Shown here in pieces: positions 49,360 through 58,400 of a stretch of 64,000 nt of DNA (positions within the stretch are counted from its first letter, which is position 1; each line of letters starts with the position of its first letter). Under the pieces are notes generated by a model that made no database searches, had not been told where the DNA came from, and saw only the letters and a program-made list of their open reading frames with translations. The position numbers and the translations under genes were made by a program. The DNA is from Streptomyces lincolnensis (GTDB lineage Bacteria; Actinomycetota; Actinomycetes; Streptomycetales; Streptomycetaceae), in the NCBI RefSeq assembly GCF_021173675.1, contig NZ_JAIHON010000005.1, positions 496,001 through 560,000 on the forward strand, in the 5' to 3' direction.

Positions 49360-52300
49360 ATGAGTGAGAACAGTGCTATGCGTGTGCTCGAAGAAGGGCA
49401 GGAGGACGATCGGATTCGAGCGTCGGATCTGCGTCCGCTGCTCGCTGTCATGAGGGCCGCGCGGGACGGCGACTTCAGGAAACTCCCCGAGACGGGCGAC
49501 GGCATCGCCGCCGAACTGACGGCGATCTTCAACCAGCTGGTGGACCGCAACTCCCACTTCACCGGCGAAGTCCAGCGTGTCAAAAGGGAGTTGATCCGGC
49601 ACGGCCGACTGGACGAGCGGCTGTCGCCGAGTCCGGGGCAGGGTGCCTGGACCTCCCGGGTCAACGACGTCAACCAGCTGCTGGACGCCTTGGTGGCCCC
49701 GGCCGCGAACGCCACGCGGGTGCTCGACGCGGTGGCCGGGGGCGATCTGACCCAGCGGGTCGATCTGCACGACGGGAACCGGCAGTTGCGCGGCGATCTG
49801 CGGCGCCTGGGCCGGGCCGTGAACAAGATGGTCGACCAGCTCTCCCTCTTCACCGGCGAGGTCACCCGGGTCGCCCGCGAGGTCGGCACCGAGGGACGGC
49901 TCGGCGGACGCGCCAAGGTGACCGGCCTGTCCGGAAGTTGGCGGGACGTGACCGAGGCCGTCAACACGATGGCGTCCCGGCTGACCGCACAGGTCCGTGA
50001 CATCGCCCTGGTCACCACGGCGGTGGCGCGCGGCGACCTGACCCGCACGGTCACGGTCGAGGCGACCGGCGAGCTGCTCGAACTGAAGCTCACCGTGAAC
50101 ACGATGGTCGACCAGCTCTCCGCCTTCGCCGACGAGGTCACCCGCGTCGCCCGCGAGGTCGGCACCGAGGGACAGTTGGGTGGCCGGGCCCAGGTGCGGG
50201 GCGTGTCCGGGGTCTGGAAGGACCTCACCGACAACGTCAACTTCATGGCGTCGAACCTGACATCGCAGGTGCGGAACATCGCCCAGGTGACGACGGCGGT
50301 GGCGAACGGGGATCTCTCCCAGAAGATCACCGTCGACGCCCAGGGCGAGATCCTGGAGCTGAAGTCCACCATCAACACGATGGTCGACCAGCTCTCCGCC
50401 TTCGCCGACGAGGTCACCCGCGTCGCCCGCGAGGTCGGCACCGAGGGAAACCTCGGCGGCCGGGCCCAGGTGCGAGGCGTCTCCGGCGTCTGGAAGGACC
50501 TCACCGACAACGTCAACTTCATGGCGGACAACCTGACGTCCCAGGTGCGGAACATCGCCCTGGTCTCCACCGCCGTGGCCCAGGGCGACCTCGGCAAGAA
50601 GATCACGGTGGAGGCCAAGGGCGAGATCCTGGAGCTGAAGTCGACGATCAACACGATGGTCGACCAGCTCTCCGCCTTCGCCGACGAGGTCACCCGCGTC
50701 GCCCGCGAGGTCGGCACCGAGGGAAACCTCGGCGGTCAGGCCCAGGTCCGGGGCGTCTCCGGCGTCTGGAAGGACCTCACCGACAACGTCAACTTCATGG
50801 CCCTGAACCTGACCTCGCAGGTCCGCAACATCGCCCAGGTCACCACCGCCGTCGCCAACGGCGACCTCTCCAAGAAGATCACCGTCGACGCGCGCGGCGA
50901 GATCCTCGAACTGAAGGACACCGTCAACACGATGGTGGAGCAGCTGCGCGCCTTCGCCGACGAGGTCACCCGCGTGGCCCGCGAGGTCGGCACCGACGGC
51001 CGGCTCGGCGGGCGGGCCCAGGTGCTCGGCGTCTCCGGTGTCTGGCGGGATCTGACCGACAACGTCAACTACATGGCGGACAACCTCACTTCGCAGGTCC
51101 GCAACATCGCCCAGGTCACCACCGCCGTCGCCAACGGCGACCTCTCCAAGAAGATCGACGTGGACGCGCGCGGCGAGATCCTGGAGCTGAAGACCGCCAT
51201 CAACACCATGGTCGACACGCTCTCCTCGTTCTCCTCCGAGGTCACCCGCGTGGCCCGCGAGGTGGGTTCCGAGGGCCAACTCGGCGGCCAGGCACGGGTC
51301 GAGGGCGTGTACGGCACCTGGAAGCGCCTGACGACGAACGTGAACGAACTCGCGTCGAACCTGACCACCCAGGTCCGCGCGATCGCCGAGGTCGCCTCCG
51401 CGGTGGCCCAGGGAGACATGTCCCGCTCGATCACCGTGGAGACCCAGGGCGAGGTCGCCGAGCTGAAGGACAACATCAACCTGATGGTGGCCAACCTCCG
51501 CGAGACGACCCGCGCGAAGGACTGGCTGGAGTCCAATCTGGCCCGCCTGGCCGCCCTGATGCAGGGCCACCGGGATCTGATGGAGGTCGCCGACCTGCTG
51601 CTGCGCGAGCTGACGCCCCTGGTGAACGCCCAGTACGGCGCGTTCTTCCTGGCCGACCCCGACGAGGACGGCGCCGCCCTGCGCACCACCGTGCCCGCGA
51701 AGGGGCTCGCCTTCATCGCGGGATACGGCTCCGCCCAGGGGGCGACCGTCGAGACCGGCGGCCTCCCGGTGCACGGTCTGGTCCGGCAGGCGGCACGCGA
51801 GAAGAAGCGGATCCTCGTCGAGGAGGCACCGCCGGACTACATCAAGATCAACAGCGGTCTGGGGGAGGCCGCCCCGGCCAGTGTCGTCATCATCCCGATC
51901 CTCTTCGAGGACAAGCTCCTCGGCGTGATCGAGCTGGCCTCCTTCTCCCGCTTCTCCGACGTGCACCTGGCCTTCTTCGACCAGTTCGTGAACACCATCG
52001 CCGTCGCGATCAACACCATCATCGCCAACTCCCGTACGGAGTCCCTGCTCGGCGAGTCCCAGCGGCTGGCCCGCCAGCTCCAGGAGCGCTCCGACGAACT
52101 CCAGATGCAGCAGGCCGAGTTGCAGCGCTCCAACGCCGAACTGGAGGAGAAGGCGGCCCTGTTGGCGACCTCCTCCCAGTACAAGTCGGAGTTCCTGGCG
52201 AACATGTCGCACGAACTGCGCACCCCGCTGAACTCCCTGCTGATCCTGGCGCGCCTGCTGTCCGACAACCCGGACGGCCATCTCTCCGACCAGGAGGTGC

Positions 52301-53490
52301 AGTTCGCGACGACGATCCACCGTTCCGGCTCCGACCTGCTCCAGCTGATCAACGACATCCTCGACCTGTCGAAGATCGAGGCCGGCCGGATGGACGTACG
52401 CCCGAAGAAGCTGCCGCTGATCAAGCTGCTCGACTACGTCCACGCCACCTTCCGCCCGCTCACCCTGGACCGGGGCCTCGCCTTCGAGGTGGCGGTCGGC
52501 CAGGACGTGCCGCGCGAGATGTACTCGGACGAGCAGCGCCTGCAGCAGATCCTGCGCAACCTGCTCTCCAACGCGATCAAGTTCACCGCGTCGGGCCGGG
52601 TCGAGCTGCGTGTCAACCGGATCAAGGACCCCGAGCACCGCCACGTCCGCGACAGCGACGACGTGATCGCCTTCGCGGTCTCCGACACCGGTATCGGCAT
52701 CGCCGCCGAGAAACTCCCGGTGATCTTCGAGGCGTTCCAGCAGGCCGACGGCACCACCAACCGCAAGTACGGCGGCACCGGCCTCGGCCTGTCCATCAGC
52801 CGGGAGATCGCCGGCCTGCTGGGCGGCCGTATCGTCGCGGAGAGCGAGCCGGGCAGGGGCTCCACCTTCACCCTCTACGTCCCCGTGGTCAGCCCCGGCC
52901 ACTCGGCGACCGGCCCCACCACCGAGGACCACGCGCTGCCGGCGCCGGAGGAACTGTCGACCGAGTCCTACCCGACCGCCCACGACGCGGACGAGACCTG
53001 GCCGACACCCACCAAGCTGGAGGCGTGGCGGAACGGGCGGGCGGGCCAGGTGCTGCCCGGCCGGCGGGTGCTGATCGTCGACGACGACATCCGCAACGTC
53101 TTCGCCCTCACCCATGTCCTGGGCCGCGTCGGCATGCCCGTCCTCTACGCGGAGAACGGCCGCGAGGGCATCGAGACCCTGGAACGCAACCCGGACGTCG
53201 AACTCGTCCTGATGGACATCATGATGCCGGAGATGGACGGTTACGAGACCATCGCCGCCATCCGCCGCACCCACCGCTGGACCGGCCTGCCCATCGTCGC
53301 GCTCACCGCGAAGGCGATGCCCGGCGACCGTGAGAAGTCCATCGCGCGGGGCGCCAACGACTACGTACCCAAGCCGGTGGACGTCGACCAACTCCTGACC
53401 GTCGTCTGCGCGCTCCTGGACCCCGAGCGCGCACAGGACGAGGAGGACGCCGATGTCGAGGAGGCCGTGGTGCCGCCGGCCGACGACTGA
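49360..53490 (+). CDS. Soluble poly-HAMP hybrid histidine kinase
   Basis: 1376 residues with no membrane segment or signal. Residues about 155-706 are six consecutive 92-residue HAMP-type repeats, each carrying VTRVAREVG(T/S)(E/D)G. A GAF domain follows (about 735-885), then a coiled coil (about 890-935) and HisKA with His951 in SHELRTPLNS. HATPase comes next (NLLSNAIKF, DTGIGIA, GGTGLGLSI), and a receiver domain with Asp1286 in LMDIMMPEMDG. It should sense a cytoplasmic signal through stacked HAMP units and pass phosphate to its own receiver and perhaps to the response regulator 14 bases downstream. It resembles OsaA of S. coelicolor and fungal group III kinases (Nik1/Os-1). The ATG is chosen as the first in frame; its ribosome binding site is weak. 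Confidence 0.95.
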   Translation: MSENSAMRVLEEGQEDDRIRASDLRPLLAVMRAARDGDFRKLPETGDGIAAELTAIFNQLVDRNSHFTGEVQRVKRELIRHGRLDERLSPSPGQGAWTSRVNDVNQLLDALVAPAANATRVLDAVAGGDLTQRVDLHDGNRQLRGDLRRLGRAVNKMVDQLSLFTGEVTRVAREVGTEGRLGGRAKVTGLSGSWRDVTEAVNTMASRLTAQVRDIALVTTAVARGDLTRTVTVEATGELLELKLTVNTMVDQLSAFADEVTRVAREVGTEGQLGGRAQVRGVSGVWKDLTDNVNFMASNLTSQVRNIAQVTTAVANGDLSQKITVDAQGEILELKSTINTMVDQLSAFADEVTRVAREVGTEGNLGGRAQVRGVSGVWKDLTDNVNFMADNLTSQVRNIALVSTAVAQGDLGKKITVEAKGEILELKSTINTMVDQLSAFADEVTRVAREVGTEGNLGGQAQVRGVSGVWKDLTDNVNFMALNLTSQVRNIAQVTTAVANGDLSKKITVDARGEILELKDTVNTMVEQLRAFADEVTRVAREVGTDGRLGGRAQVLGVSGVWRDLTDNVNYMADNLTSQVRNIAQVTTAVANGDLSKKIDVDARGEILELKTAINTMVDTLSSFSSEVTRVAREVGSEGQLGGQARVEGVYGTWKRLTTNVNELASNLTTQVRAIAEVASAVAQGDMSRSITVETQGEVAELKDNINLMVANLRETTRAKDWLESNLARLAALMQGHRDLMEVADLLLRELTPLVNAQYGAFFLADPDEDGAALRTTVPAKGLAFIAGYGSAQGATVETGGLPVHGLVRQAAREKKRILVEEAPPDYIKINSGLGEAAPASVVIIPILFEDKLLGVIELASFSRFSDVHLAFFDQFVNTIAVAINTIIANSRTESLLGESQRLARQLQERSDELQMQQAELQRSNAELEEKAALLATSSQYKSEFLANMSHELRTPLNSLLILARLLSDNPDGHLSDQEVQFATTIHRSGSDLLQLINDILDLSKIEAGRMDVRPKKLPLIKLLDYVHATFRPLTLDRGLAFEVAVGQDVPREMYSDEQRLQQILRNLLSNAIKFTASGRVELRVNRIKDPEHRHVRDSDDVIAFAVSDTGIGIAAEKLPVIFEAFQQADGTTNRKYGGTGLGLSISREIAGLLGGRIVAESEPGRGSTFTLYVPVVSPGHSATGPTTEDHALPAPEELSTESYPTAHDADETWPTPTKLEAWRNGRAGQVLPGRRVLIVDDDIRNVFALTHVLGRVGMPVLYAENGREGIETLERNPDVELVLMDIMMPEMDGYETIAAIRRTHRWTGLPIVALTAKAMPGDREKSIARGANDYVPKPVDVDQLLTVVCALLDPERAQDEEDADVEEAVVPPADD
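49822..51477 (+). repeat. Six exact 276-bp HAMP repeat units in the kinase gene
   Basis: The codon AAC of the N(T/K)MV motif recurs at 49822, 50098, 50374, 50650, 50926, 51202 and 51478, exactly 276 bases apart each time. Units 2-4 share long near-identical DNA stretches (for example GACGAGGTCACCCGCGTCGC), pointing to recent duplication or gene conversion. Confidence 0.95.
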
Positions 53491-53504
53491 ATGAGGCCCG
53501 TCCC

Positions 53505-54050
53505 ATGAGTGCTGAGGCAACGACCGACGACAGCGCCGGCATCCTCCTGGTCGACGACATGGAGGACAACCTGATCGCGCTGGAGGCCGTCCTGGGGTCC
53601 CTCAACGAACCGCTCGTCCGCGCCCGTTCGGGCGAGGAGGCCATGAAGGCCCTGCTCCGCCGGCAGTTCGCCCTCGTCCTCCTCGACGTCCGCATGCCCG
53701 GCATGGACGGCTTCGAGACGGCCGCCAACATCAAACGGCTCGACCAGACGAAGGACGTCCCGATCATCTTCCTCACCGGCGCCGAGGACGAGTCCGGCTA
53801 CGCCTTCCGCGGCTACGCCACAGGAGCCGCCGACTACTTGACCAAGCCGTTCGATCCATGGGTTCTCCGGGCCAAGGTCAGCGTGTTCCTGGACCTGCAC
53901 CGAAAGAACCAGCAACTGGAACGCCTGCTGACCCAGCAACGGACCGACTACCAGGAGGTCGGCAAACGACTGATGGCCCTGGAGGACGAGCTGACGGAGC
54001 CTCAGCGCACCCAGGTGAAGGAGCTACGGCGCCTTCTTGAGAAGCGCTGA
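53505..54050 (+). CDS. Response regulator with C-terminal coiled coil
   Basis: 181 residues. The receiver domain (about 10-130) has acidic residues in LLVDDMEDN, the phospho-acceptor Asp61 in LLDVRMPGMDG, the Thr of FLTGAED and the Lys of YLTKPFDPW. The rest is a charged coiled coil (HRKNQQLERLLTQQRTDYQEVGKRL) instead of a DNA-binding domain, so output is by protein contact. It lies 14 bases after the poly-HAMP kinase and is surely co-expressed with it. The layout recalls osaB beside osaA. Confidence 0.95.
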   Translation: MSAEATTDDSAGILLVDDMEDNLIALEAVLGSLNEPLVRARSGEEAMKALLRRQFALVLLDVRMPGMDGFETAANIKRLDQTKDVPIIFLTGAEDESGYAFRGYATGAADYLTKPFDPWVLRAKVSVFLDLHRKNQQLERLLTQQRTDYQEVGKRLMALEDELTEPQRTQVKELRRLLEKR

Positions 54051-54062
54051 CTTGAGCCACCT

Positions 54063-54090
54063 GGGGGCGCGGGGAACGGCGCGACCGGCC
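54063..54090 (+). repeat. Dispersed intergenic repeat, family 2 (short form)
   Basis: GGGGGCGCGGGGAACGGCGCGACCGGCC lies between the response regulator and the convergent acyl-CoA synthetase gene. It has the short AACGGC core seen also at 19859-19887 in reverse. Confidence 0.7.
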
Positions 54091-54147
54091 ACGACGCACC
54101 GTTAGCCGCCAACGCACCCCGCACCCCGCACCCCCTCCGCAACCGCG

Positions 54148-56022
54148 CTACGCCTCGCGCGACCCCGCATACATCTCATCGATCAGATGCTTGTACTCCC
54201 GCTCCACAACCGGCCGCTTCAGCTTCAGACTCGGCGTGATCTCCCCGTGCTCCACGTCCAGATCCCGCGGCAGCAACCGGAACTTCTTGATCGTCTGCCA
54301 CCGCTGCAAGCCCTCGTTGAGCTGCTTCACATACCCCTCGACCATGGACACGGTGACGGGCGCGGCGACGACCTCCGCGTACGACTTGCCCTCCAGCCCG
54401 TTCTCCTTGGCCCACTCCAGGATGGACACCTCGTCCAGCGCGATCAGCGCCGTGCAGAAGTTCCGGTCCGCCCCGTGGACGAGGATGTTGGACACGTACG
54501 GACACACCGCCTTGAACTGCCCCTCGACCTCCGCGGGCGCGATGTACTTGCCGCCGGACGTCTTGATGAGGTCCTTCTTGCGGTCGGTGATCCGCAGGTA
54601 CCCGTCGGGCGACAGCTCCCCGATGTCCCCGGTGTGGAACCAGCCGTCCGACTCCAGCACCTCGGCGGTCTTCTCCGGCAGCCCGTGGTAGCCCTCCATG
54701 ATCCCCGGGCCCCGCAGCAGGATCTCCCCGTCGTCCGCGATACGGACCTCCGTGCCGGGCAGCGGCTTGCCGACCGTCCCGGTGCGGTAGGCCTCGCCGG
54801 GGTTCACGAACGAGGCGGCCGAGGACTCCGTCAGGCCGTAGCCCTCCAGGATGTGGATGCCGGCGCCGGAGAAGAAGTAGCCGATCTCGGGCGCGAGGGC
54901 CGCCGAGCCGGAGACGCAGGCGCGCAGGTTGCCGCCGAAGGCCTCGCGGATCTTGGCGTAGACGAGCGCGTCGGCGACCTTGTGCTTGGCGGACAGTCCG
55001 AAGGGCGCGGACGCGGTGCCGGTGCGGCGGAAGGTGTCCTGCGTGGCCTTGGCGTACTCGCGGGCGACCGCGGCGGCCCACTGGAAGATCTTGTACTTGG
55101 CGCCACCGCCCGCACGGGCCTTCGCGGCGACCCCGTTGTAGACCTTCTCGAAGATGCGCGGGACGGCCGCCATGTAGGTCGGCCGGACGATCGGCAGGTT
55201 CTCGATGATCTTGTCGACCCGGCCGTCGACGGCGGTGACGTGACCGACCTCGATCTGTCCCGAGGTCAGCACCTTGCCGAAGACGTGCGCGAGCGGCAGC
55301 CACAGGTACTGCACGTCCTCGGCGCTGACCAGTCCGGTCGCGGCGATGGCCTTCGCCATGTACGACCAGTTGTCGTGCGGGAGCCGCACGCCCTTGGGGC
55401 GGCCGGTGGTGCCCGAGGTGTAGATGAGGGTGGCGAGCTGGTCCTTGGTGATCGCGCCGACCCGCTCCTTGACCACCTCCGGGTCCTTCTCCAGGCGGGC
55501 GGCGCCCCGGGCCTCCAGCTCGGCGAGGGTGAGGACCCAGTCGCTCGTCTCGACTCCGGCCGGGTCGATGACCACGACATGGGTGAGGTGGGGCAGCTCG
55601 GCCTTCTTCTCCACGGCCTTGGCGAGCTGGGCCGCGTCCTCGGCGATCAGCACCCGGGAGTCGGAGTCGGAGAGGATGAACGCCGACTCCTCGGCGTTGG
55701 TCTGCGGGTAGACCGTGGTCGTGGCCGCGCCGGCGCACATGATGCCGAGGTCGCCGAGGATCCACTCGATCCGGGTCGAGGAGGCGAGGGCGACGCGCTG
55801 CTCCGGCTGCACCCCCAGCTCGACCAGACCGGCCGCGATCGCGTACACGCGCTCCGCGGCCTGCGCCCAGCTCAGCGACTTCCAGTCGTCCGGGCCCTCG
55901 CCGGAGGCGGGCGGCACGGGGTAGCGGTACGCCTCGGCGTCCGGTGTGGCCGCGACGCGTTCCAGGAAGAGGGTCGCCACACTGGGCGGACGGTTCTCGA
56001 TCAGTGTCTGTGTGTCGCTCAC
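54148..56022 (-). CDS. Long-chain fatty acyl-CoA synthetase (AMP-forming)
   Basis: 624 residues. The AMP-binding core has LIYTSGTTGRPKGV, YGLTESSA, the GWFHTGDIGEL segment and TSGGKYIAP with the catalytic lysine. The length and the long-chain type C-terminus (WQTIKKFRLLPRDLDVEHGEITPSLKLKR) place it with FadD15/FACL-type enzymes, which activate fatty acids with ATP and CoA. GTG 56022 has GGAGG five bases upstream. The leader carries four 14-bp tandem repeats, and a palindrome like those bound by TetR-type fatty-acid regulators lies about 110 bases upstream. Confidence 0.95.
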   Translation of the reverse strand: MSDTQTLIENRPPSVATLFLERVAATPDAEAYRYPVPPASGEGPDDWKSLSWAQAAERVYAIAAGLVELGVQPEQRVALASSTRIEWILGDLGIMCAGAATTTVYPQTNAEESAFILSDSDSRVLIAEDAAQLAKAVEKKAELPHLTHVVVIDPAGVETSDWVLTLAELEARGAARLEKDPEVVKERVGAITKDQLATLIYTSGTTGRPKGVRLPHDNWSYMAKAIAATGLVSAEDVQYLWLPLAHVFGKVLTSGQIEVGHVTAVDGRVDKIIENLPIVRPTYMAAVPRIFEKVYNGVAAKARAGGGAKYKIFQWAAAVAREYAKATQDTFRRTGTASAPFGLSAKHKVADALVYAKIREAFGGNLRACVSGSAALAPEIGYFFSGAGIHILEGYGLTESSAASFVNPGEAYRTGTVGKPLPGTEVRIADDGEILLRGPGIMEGYHGLPEKTAEVLESDGWFHTGDIGELSPDGYLRITDRKKDLIKTSGGKYIAPAEVEGQFKAVCPYVSNILVHGADRNFCTALIALDEVSILEWAKENGLEGKSYAEVVAAPVTVSMVEGYVKQLNEGLQRWQTIKKFRLLPRDLDVEHGEITPSLKLKRPVVEREYKHLIDEMYAGSREA

Positions 56023-56049
56023 GACATCCTCCGGGGCCCGCGACAAAGC

Positions 56050-56104
56050 GGCTGGCTCATTACGGCTGGGTCATTGCGGCTGAGGCGTTACTGCTGGGCG
56101 TTGC
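56050..56104 (-). repeat. Four imperfect 14-bp tandem repeats in the acyl-CoA synthetase leader
   Basis: GGCTGGCTCATTAC, GGCTGGGTCATTGC, GGCTGAGGCGTTAC and TGCTGGGCGTTGC follow one another between the palindrome at 56133 and the start codon. Confidence 0.75.
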
Positions 56105-56132
56105 GCCTGGTGTCACTCGCGCGTCTTGTTTA

Positions 56133-56142
56133 ACTCGCGAGT
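56133..56142. promoter_or_regulatory. Candidate TetR-type operator upstream of the acyl-CoA synthetase gene
   Basis: ACTCGCGAGT is a perfect 10-bp palindrome within TAACTCGCGAGTAA. Its form is close to TTACTCGCGAGTAA-like sites reported for TetR-family regulators of acyl-CoA genes in actinobacteria. Confidence 0.5.
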
Positions 56143-56243
56143 AACCATCGAGCAGAGATCAGGGTAGAGCCCGTCCGGCCGGGGCGTAAGGGGCGGCGGC
56201 CTGTCACTTTCCACGGAGAGCGACGCTACGCACGCGTAGGGGC

Positions 56244-56284
56244 CCACCGTGCGAACACGCGATGAGCCCCTGTTCCCACGGTGG
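56244..56284 (-). terminator. Hairpin after lepA
   Basis: CCACCGTG (56244-56251) pairs with CACGGTGG (56277-56284), starting seven bases after the lepA stop; the loop is long (25 bases). Confidence 0.5.
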
Positions 56285-56291
56285 AACCCGA

Positions 56292-58160
56292 CTACTTCTT
56301 GCCCTTGCCGGATCCCGCGCTGTCGTCACTGCTCAGTACGGCGATGAAGGCCTCCTGCGGAACTTCCACGGAACCCACCATCTTCATCCGCTTCTTGCCC
56401 TCCTTCTGCTTCTCCAGCAGCTTCCGCTTGCGGGAGATGTCACCGCCGTAGCACTTGGCGAGGACGTCCTTGCGGATGGCGCGGATGGTCTCGCGGGCGA
56501 TGACCCGGGAGCCGATGGCGGCCTGGATGGGGATCTCGAAGGCCTGGCGCGGGATGAGCTCGCGGAGCTTGGCGACGAGCCGTACGCCGTACGCGTACGC
56601 GGCGTCCTTGTGGGTGACGGCGGAGAAGGCGTCGACCCGGTCGCCGTGCAGCAGGATGTCGACCTTCACCAGCGAGGCGTCCTGCTCGCCGGTGGGCTCG
56701 TAGTCCAGGGAGGCGTAGCCGCGGGTCTTGGACTTCAGGTTGTCGAAGAAGTCGAAGACGATCTCGGCGAGGGGAAGCGTGTAGCGGATCTCCACGCGGT
56801 CCTCGGAGAGGTAGTCCATGCCGAGAAGGGTGCCGCGGCGGGTCTGGCAGAGCTCCATGATCGAGCCGATGAACTCGCTGGGAGCGAGGATCGTGGCCCG
56901 CACGACCGGCTCGAAGACCTTGTCGATCTTGCCCTCGGGGAACTCGCTCGGGTTGGTGACCGTGTGTTCCTTGCCGTCTTCCATGATCACGCGGTAGACC
57001 ACGTTGGGCGCGGTGGCGATGAGTTCGAGGTTGAACTCGCGCTCCAGGCGCTCACGGATGACGTCGAGGTGCAGCAGGCCGAGGAAGCCGACGCGGAAGC
57101 CGAAGCCGAGGGCCGCGGAGGTCTCCGGCTCGTAGACCAGGGCGGCGTCGTTGAGCTGGAGCTTGTCCAGGGCCTCGCGGAGGTCGGGGTACTCCGAGCC
57201 GTCCAGCGGATAGAGGCCGGAGAAGACCATCGGCTTGGGGTCCTTGTACCCGCCGAGGGCCTCGGTGGCGCCCTTGTCCTTGCTGGTGATGGTGTCGCCG
57301 ACCTTGGACTGACGGACGTCCTTCACACCGGTGATGATGTAGCCCACCTCACCGACGCCGATGCCGTCGGCCGGTGTCATCTCGGGGGACGAGACGCCGA
57401 TCTCGAGGAGCTCGTGGGTGGCGCCGGTCGACATCATCTTGATGCGCTCGCGCTTGTTGAGCTGGCCGTCGATGACGCGGACGTAGGTGACCACGCCCCG
57501 GTAGGAGTCGTAGACCGAGTCGAAGATCATCGCGCGGGCGGGGGCGTCCTTGATGCCGACCGGGGCCGGGACGTCGCGGACGACCCGGTCCAGGAGCGCG
57601 TCCACGCCCAGGCCGGTCTTCGCCGAGACCTTGAGCACGTCCTCCGGCTGGCAGCCGATGAGGTTGGCGAGCTCCTCGGAGAACTTCTCCGGCTGCGCGG
57701 CCGGCAGGTCGATCTTGTTCAGTACGGGGATGATCTTGAGGTCGTTCTCCATCGCCAGGTAGAGGTTGGCGAGGGTCTGGGCCTCGATGCCCTGGGCGGC
57801 GTCGACGAGGAGCACGGTGCCCTCGCAGGCCGCGAGCGACCGCGAGACCTCGTAGGTGAAGTCGACGTGCCCCGGGGTGTCGATCATGTTGAGGATGTGC
57901 GTGTTGCTCTTGTCATGGGTGGGAGCCCACGGCAGACGCACCGCCTGCGACTTGATCGTGATGCCGCGCTCGCGCTCGATGTCCATCCGGTCGAGGTACT
58001 GAGCACGCATCTGCCGCTGCTCGACCACACCGGTCAGCTGGAGCATCCGGTCGGCGAGCGTGGACTTGCCGTGGTCGATGTGCGCGATGATGCAGAAATT
58101 GCGGATCAGAGCCGGGGCGGTGCGGCTCGGTTCGGGCACATGGCTAGGGATCGCGGGCAC
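56292..58160 (-). CDS. lepA: Elongation factor 4 (LepA)
   Basis: 622 residues. The GTPase domain has AHIDHGKST, the RGITI switch, DTPGHVDF and NKIDLP. EF-G-like domains II, III and V follow, then the LepA-specific C-terminal domain (AKCYGGDISRKRKLLEKQKEGKKRMK). LepA acts on translating or maturing ribosomes. GTG 58160 has AGGA six bases upstream; the extra 20 residues before IRNFCIIAHIDHGKST are usual for actinobacteria. It is divergent from rpsT, a conserved pairing. Confidence 0.98.
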   Translation of the reverse strand: MPAIPSHVPEPSRTAPALIRNFCIIAHIDHGKSTLADRMLQLTGVVEQRQMRAQYLDRMDIERERGITIKSQAVRLPWAPTHDKSNTHILNMIDTPGHVDFTYEVSRSLAACEGTVLLVDAAQGIEAQTLANLYLAMENDLKIIPVLNKIDLPAAQPEKFSEELANLIGCQPEDVLKVSAKTGLGVDALLDRVVRDVPAPVGIKDAPARAMIFDSVYDSYRGVVTYVRVIDGQLNKRERIKMMSTGATHELLEIGVSSPEMTPADGIGVGEVGYIITGVKDVRQSKVGDTITSKDKGATEALGGYKDPKPMVFSGLYPLDGSEYPDLREALDKLQLNDAALVYEPETSAALGFGFRVGFLGLLHLDVIRERLEREFNLELIATAPNVVYRVIMEDGKEHTVTNPSEFPEGKIDKVFEPVVRATILAPSEFIGSIMELCQTRRGTLLGMDYLSEDRVEIRYTLPLAEIVFDFFDNLKSKTRGYASLDYEPTGEQDASLVKVDILLHGDRVDAFSAVTHKDAAYAYGVRLVAKLRELIPRQAFEIPIQAAIGSRVIARETIRAIRKDVLAKCYGGDISRKRKLLEKQKEGKKRMKMVGSVEVPQEAFIAVLSSDDSAGSGKGKK

Positions 58161-58268
58161 GCAGGGTCCTGATTCTTGAGGTGTCCGCAGCCGTCTGCGG
58201 TCTCGGGTCGGAACGATCGGGTCTATACGTAGGCTCCATGGTCCCACGGGCGGCGACCGGGGACCGGT

Positions 58269-58298
58269 TTGGGCCATTCTCCGGGCCACTGGTACCGT
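58269..58298 (+). promoter_or_regulatory. Candidate rpsT promoter
   Basis: TTGGGC (58269-58274) and TACCGT (58293-58298) are spaced by 18 bases. Transcription would start near 58305, giving a leader of about 95 bases before rpsT. Confidence 0.5.
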
Positions 58299-58400
58299 GA
58301 GGGGCTGTGCCTCATGCCCTCTCAGCGCGAGGCACACCCCAAGAAAATCACCGGTGCGGGTCCCTCGCGGCCCCGTACCAGAACCTGTAGAGGCTTATTC

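Noticed and set aside
49342..53520. Long open frame of about 1390 codons on the minus strand opposite the poly-HAMP kinase
   Set aside because: It is a shadow of the high-GC coding frame; the plus-strand product has complete kinase and receiver motifs, while the minus product has none.
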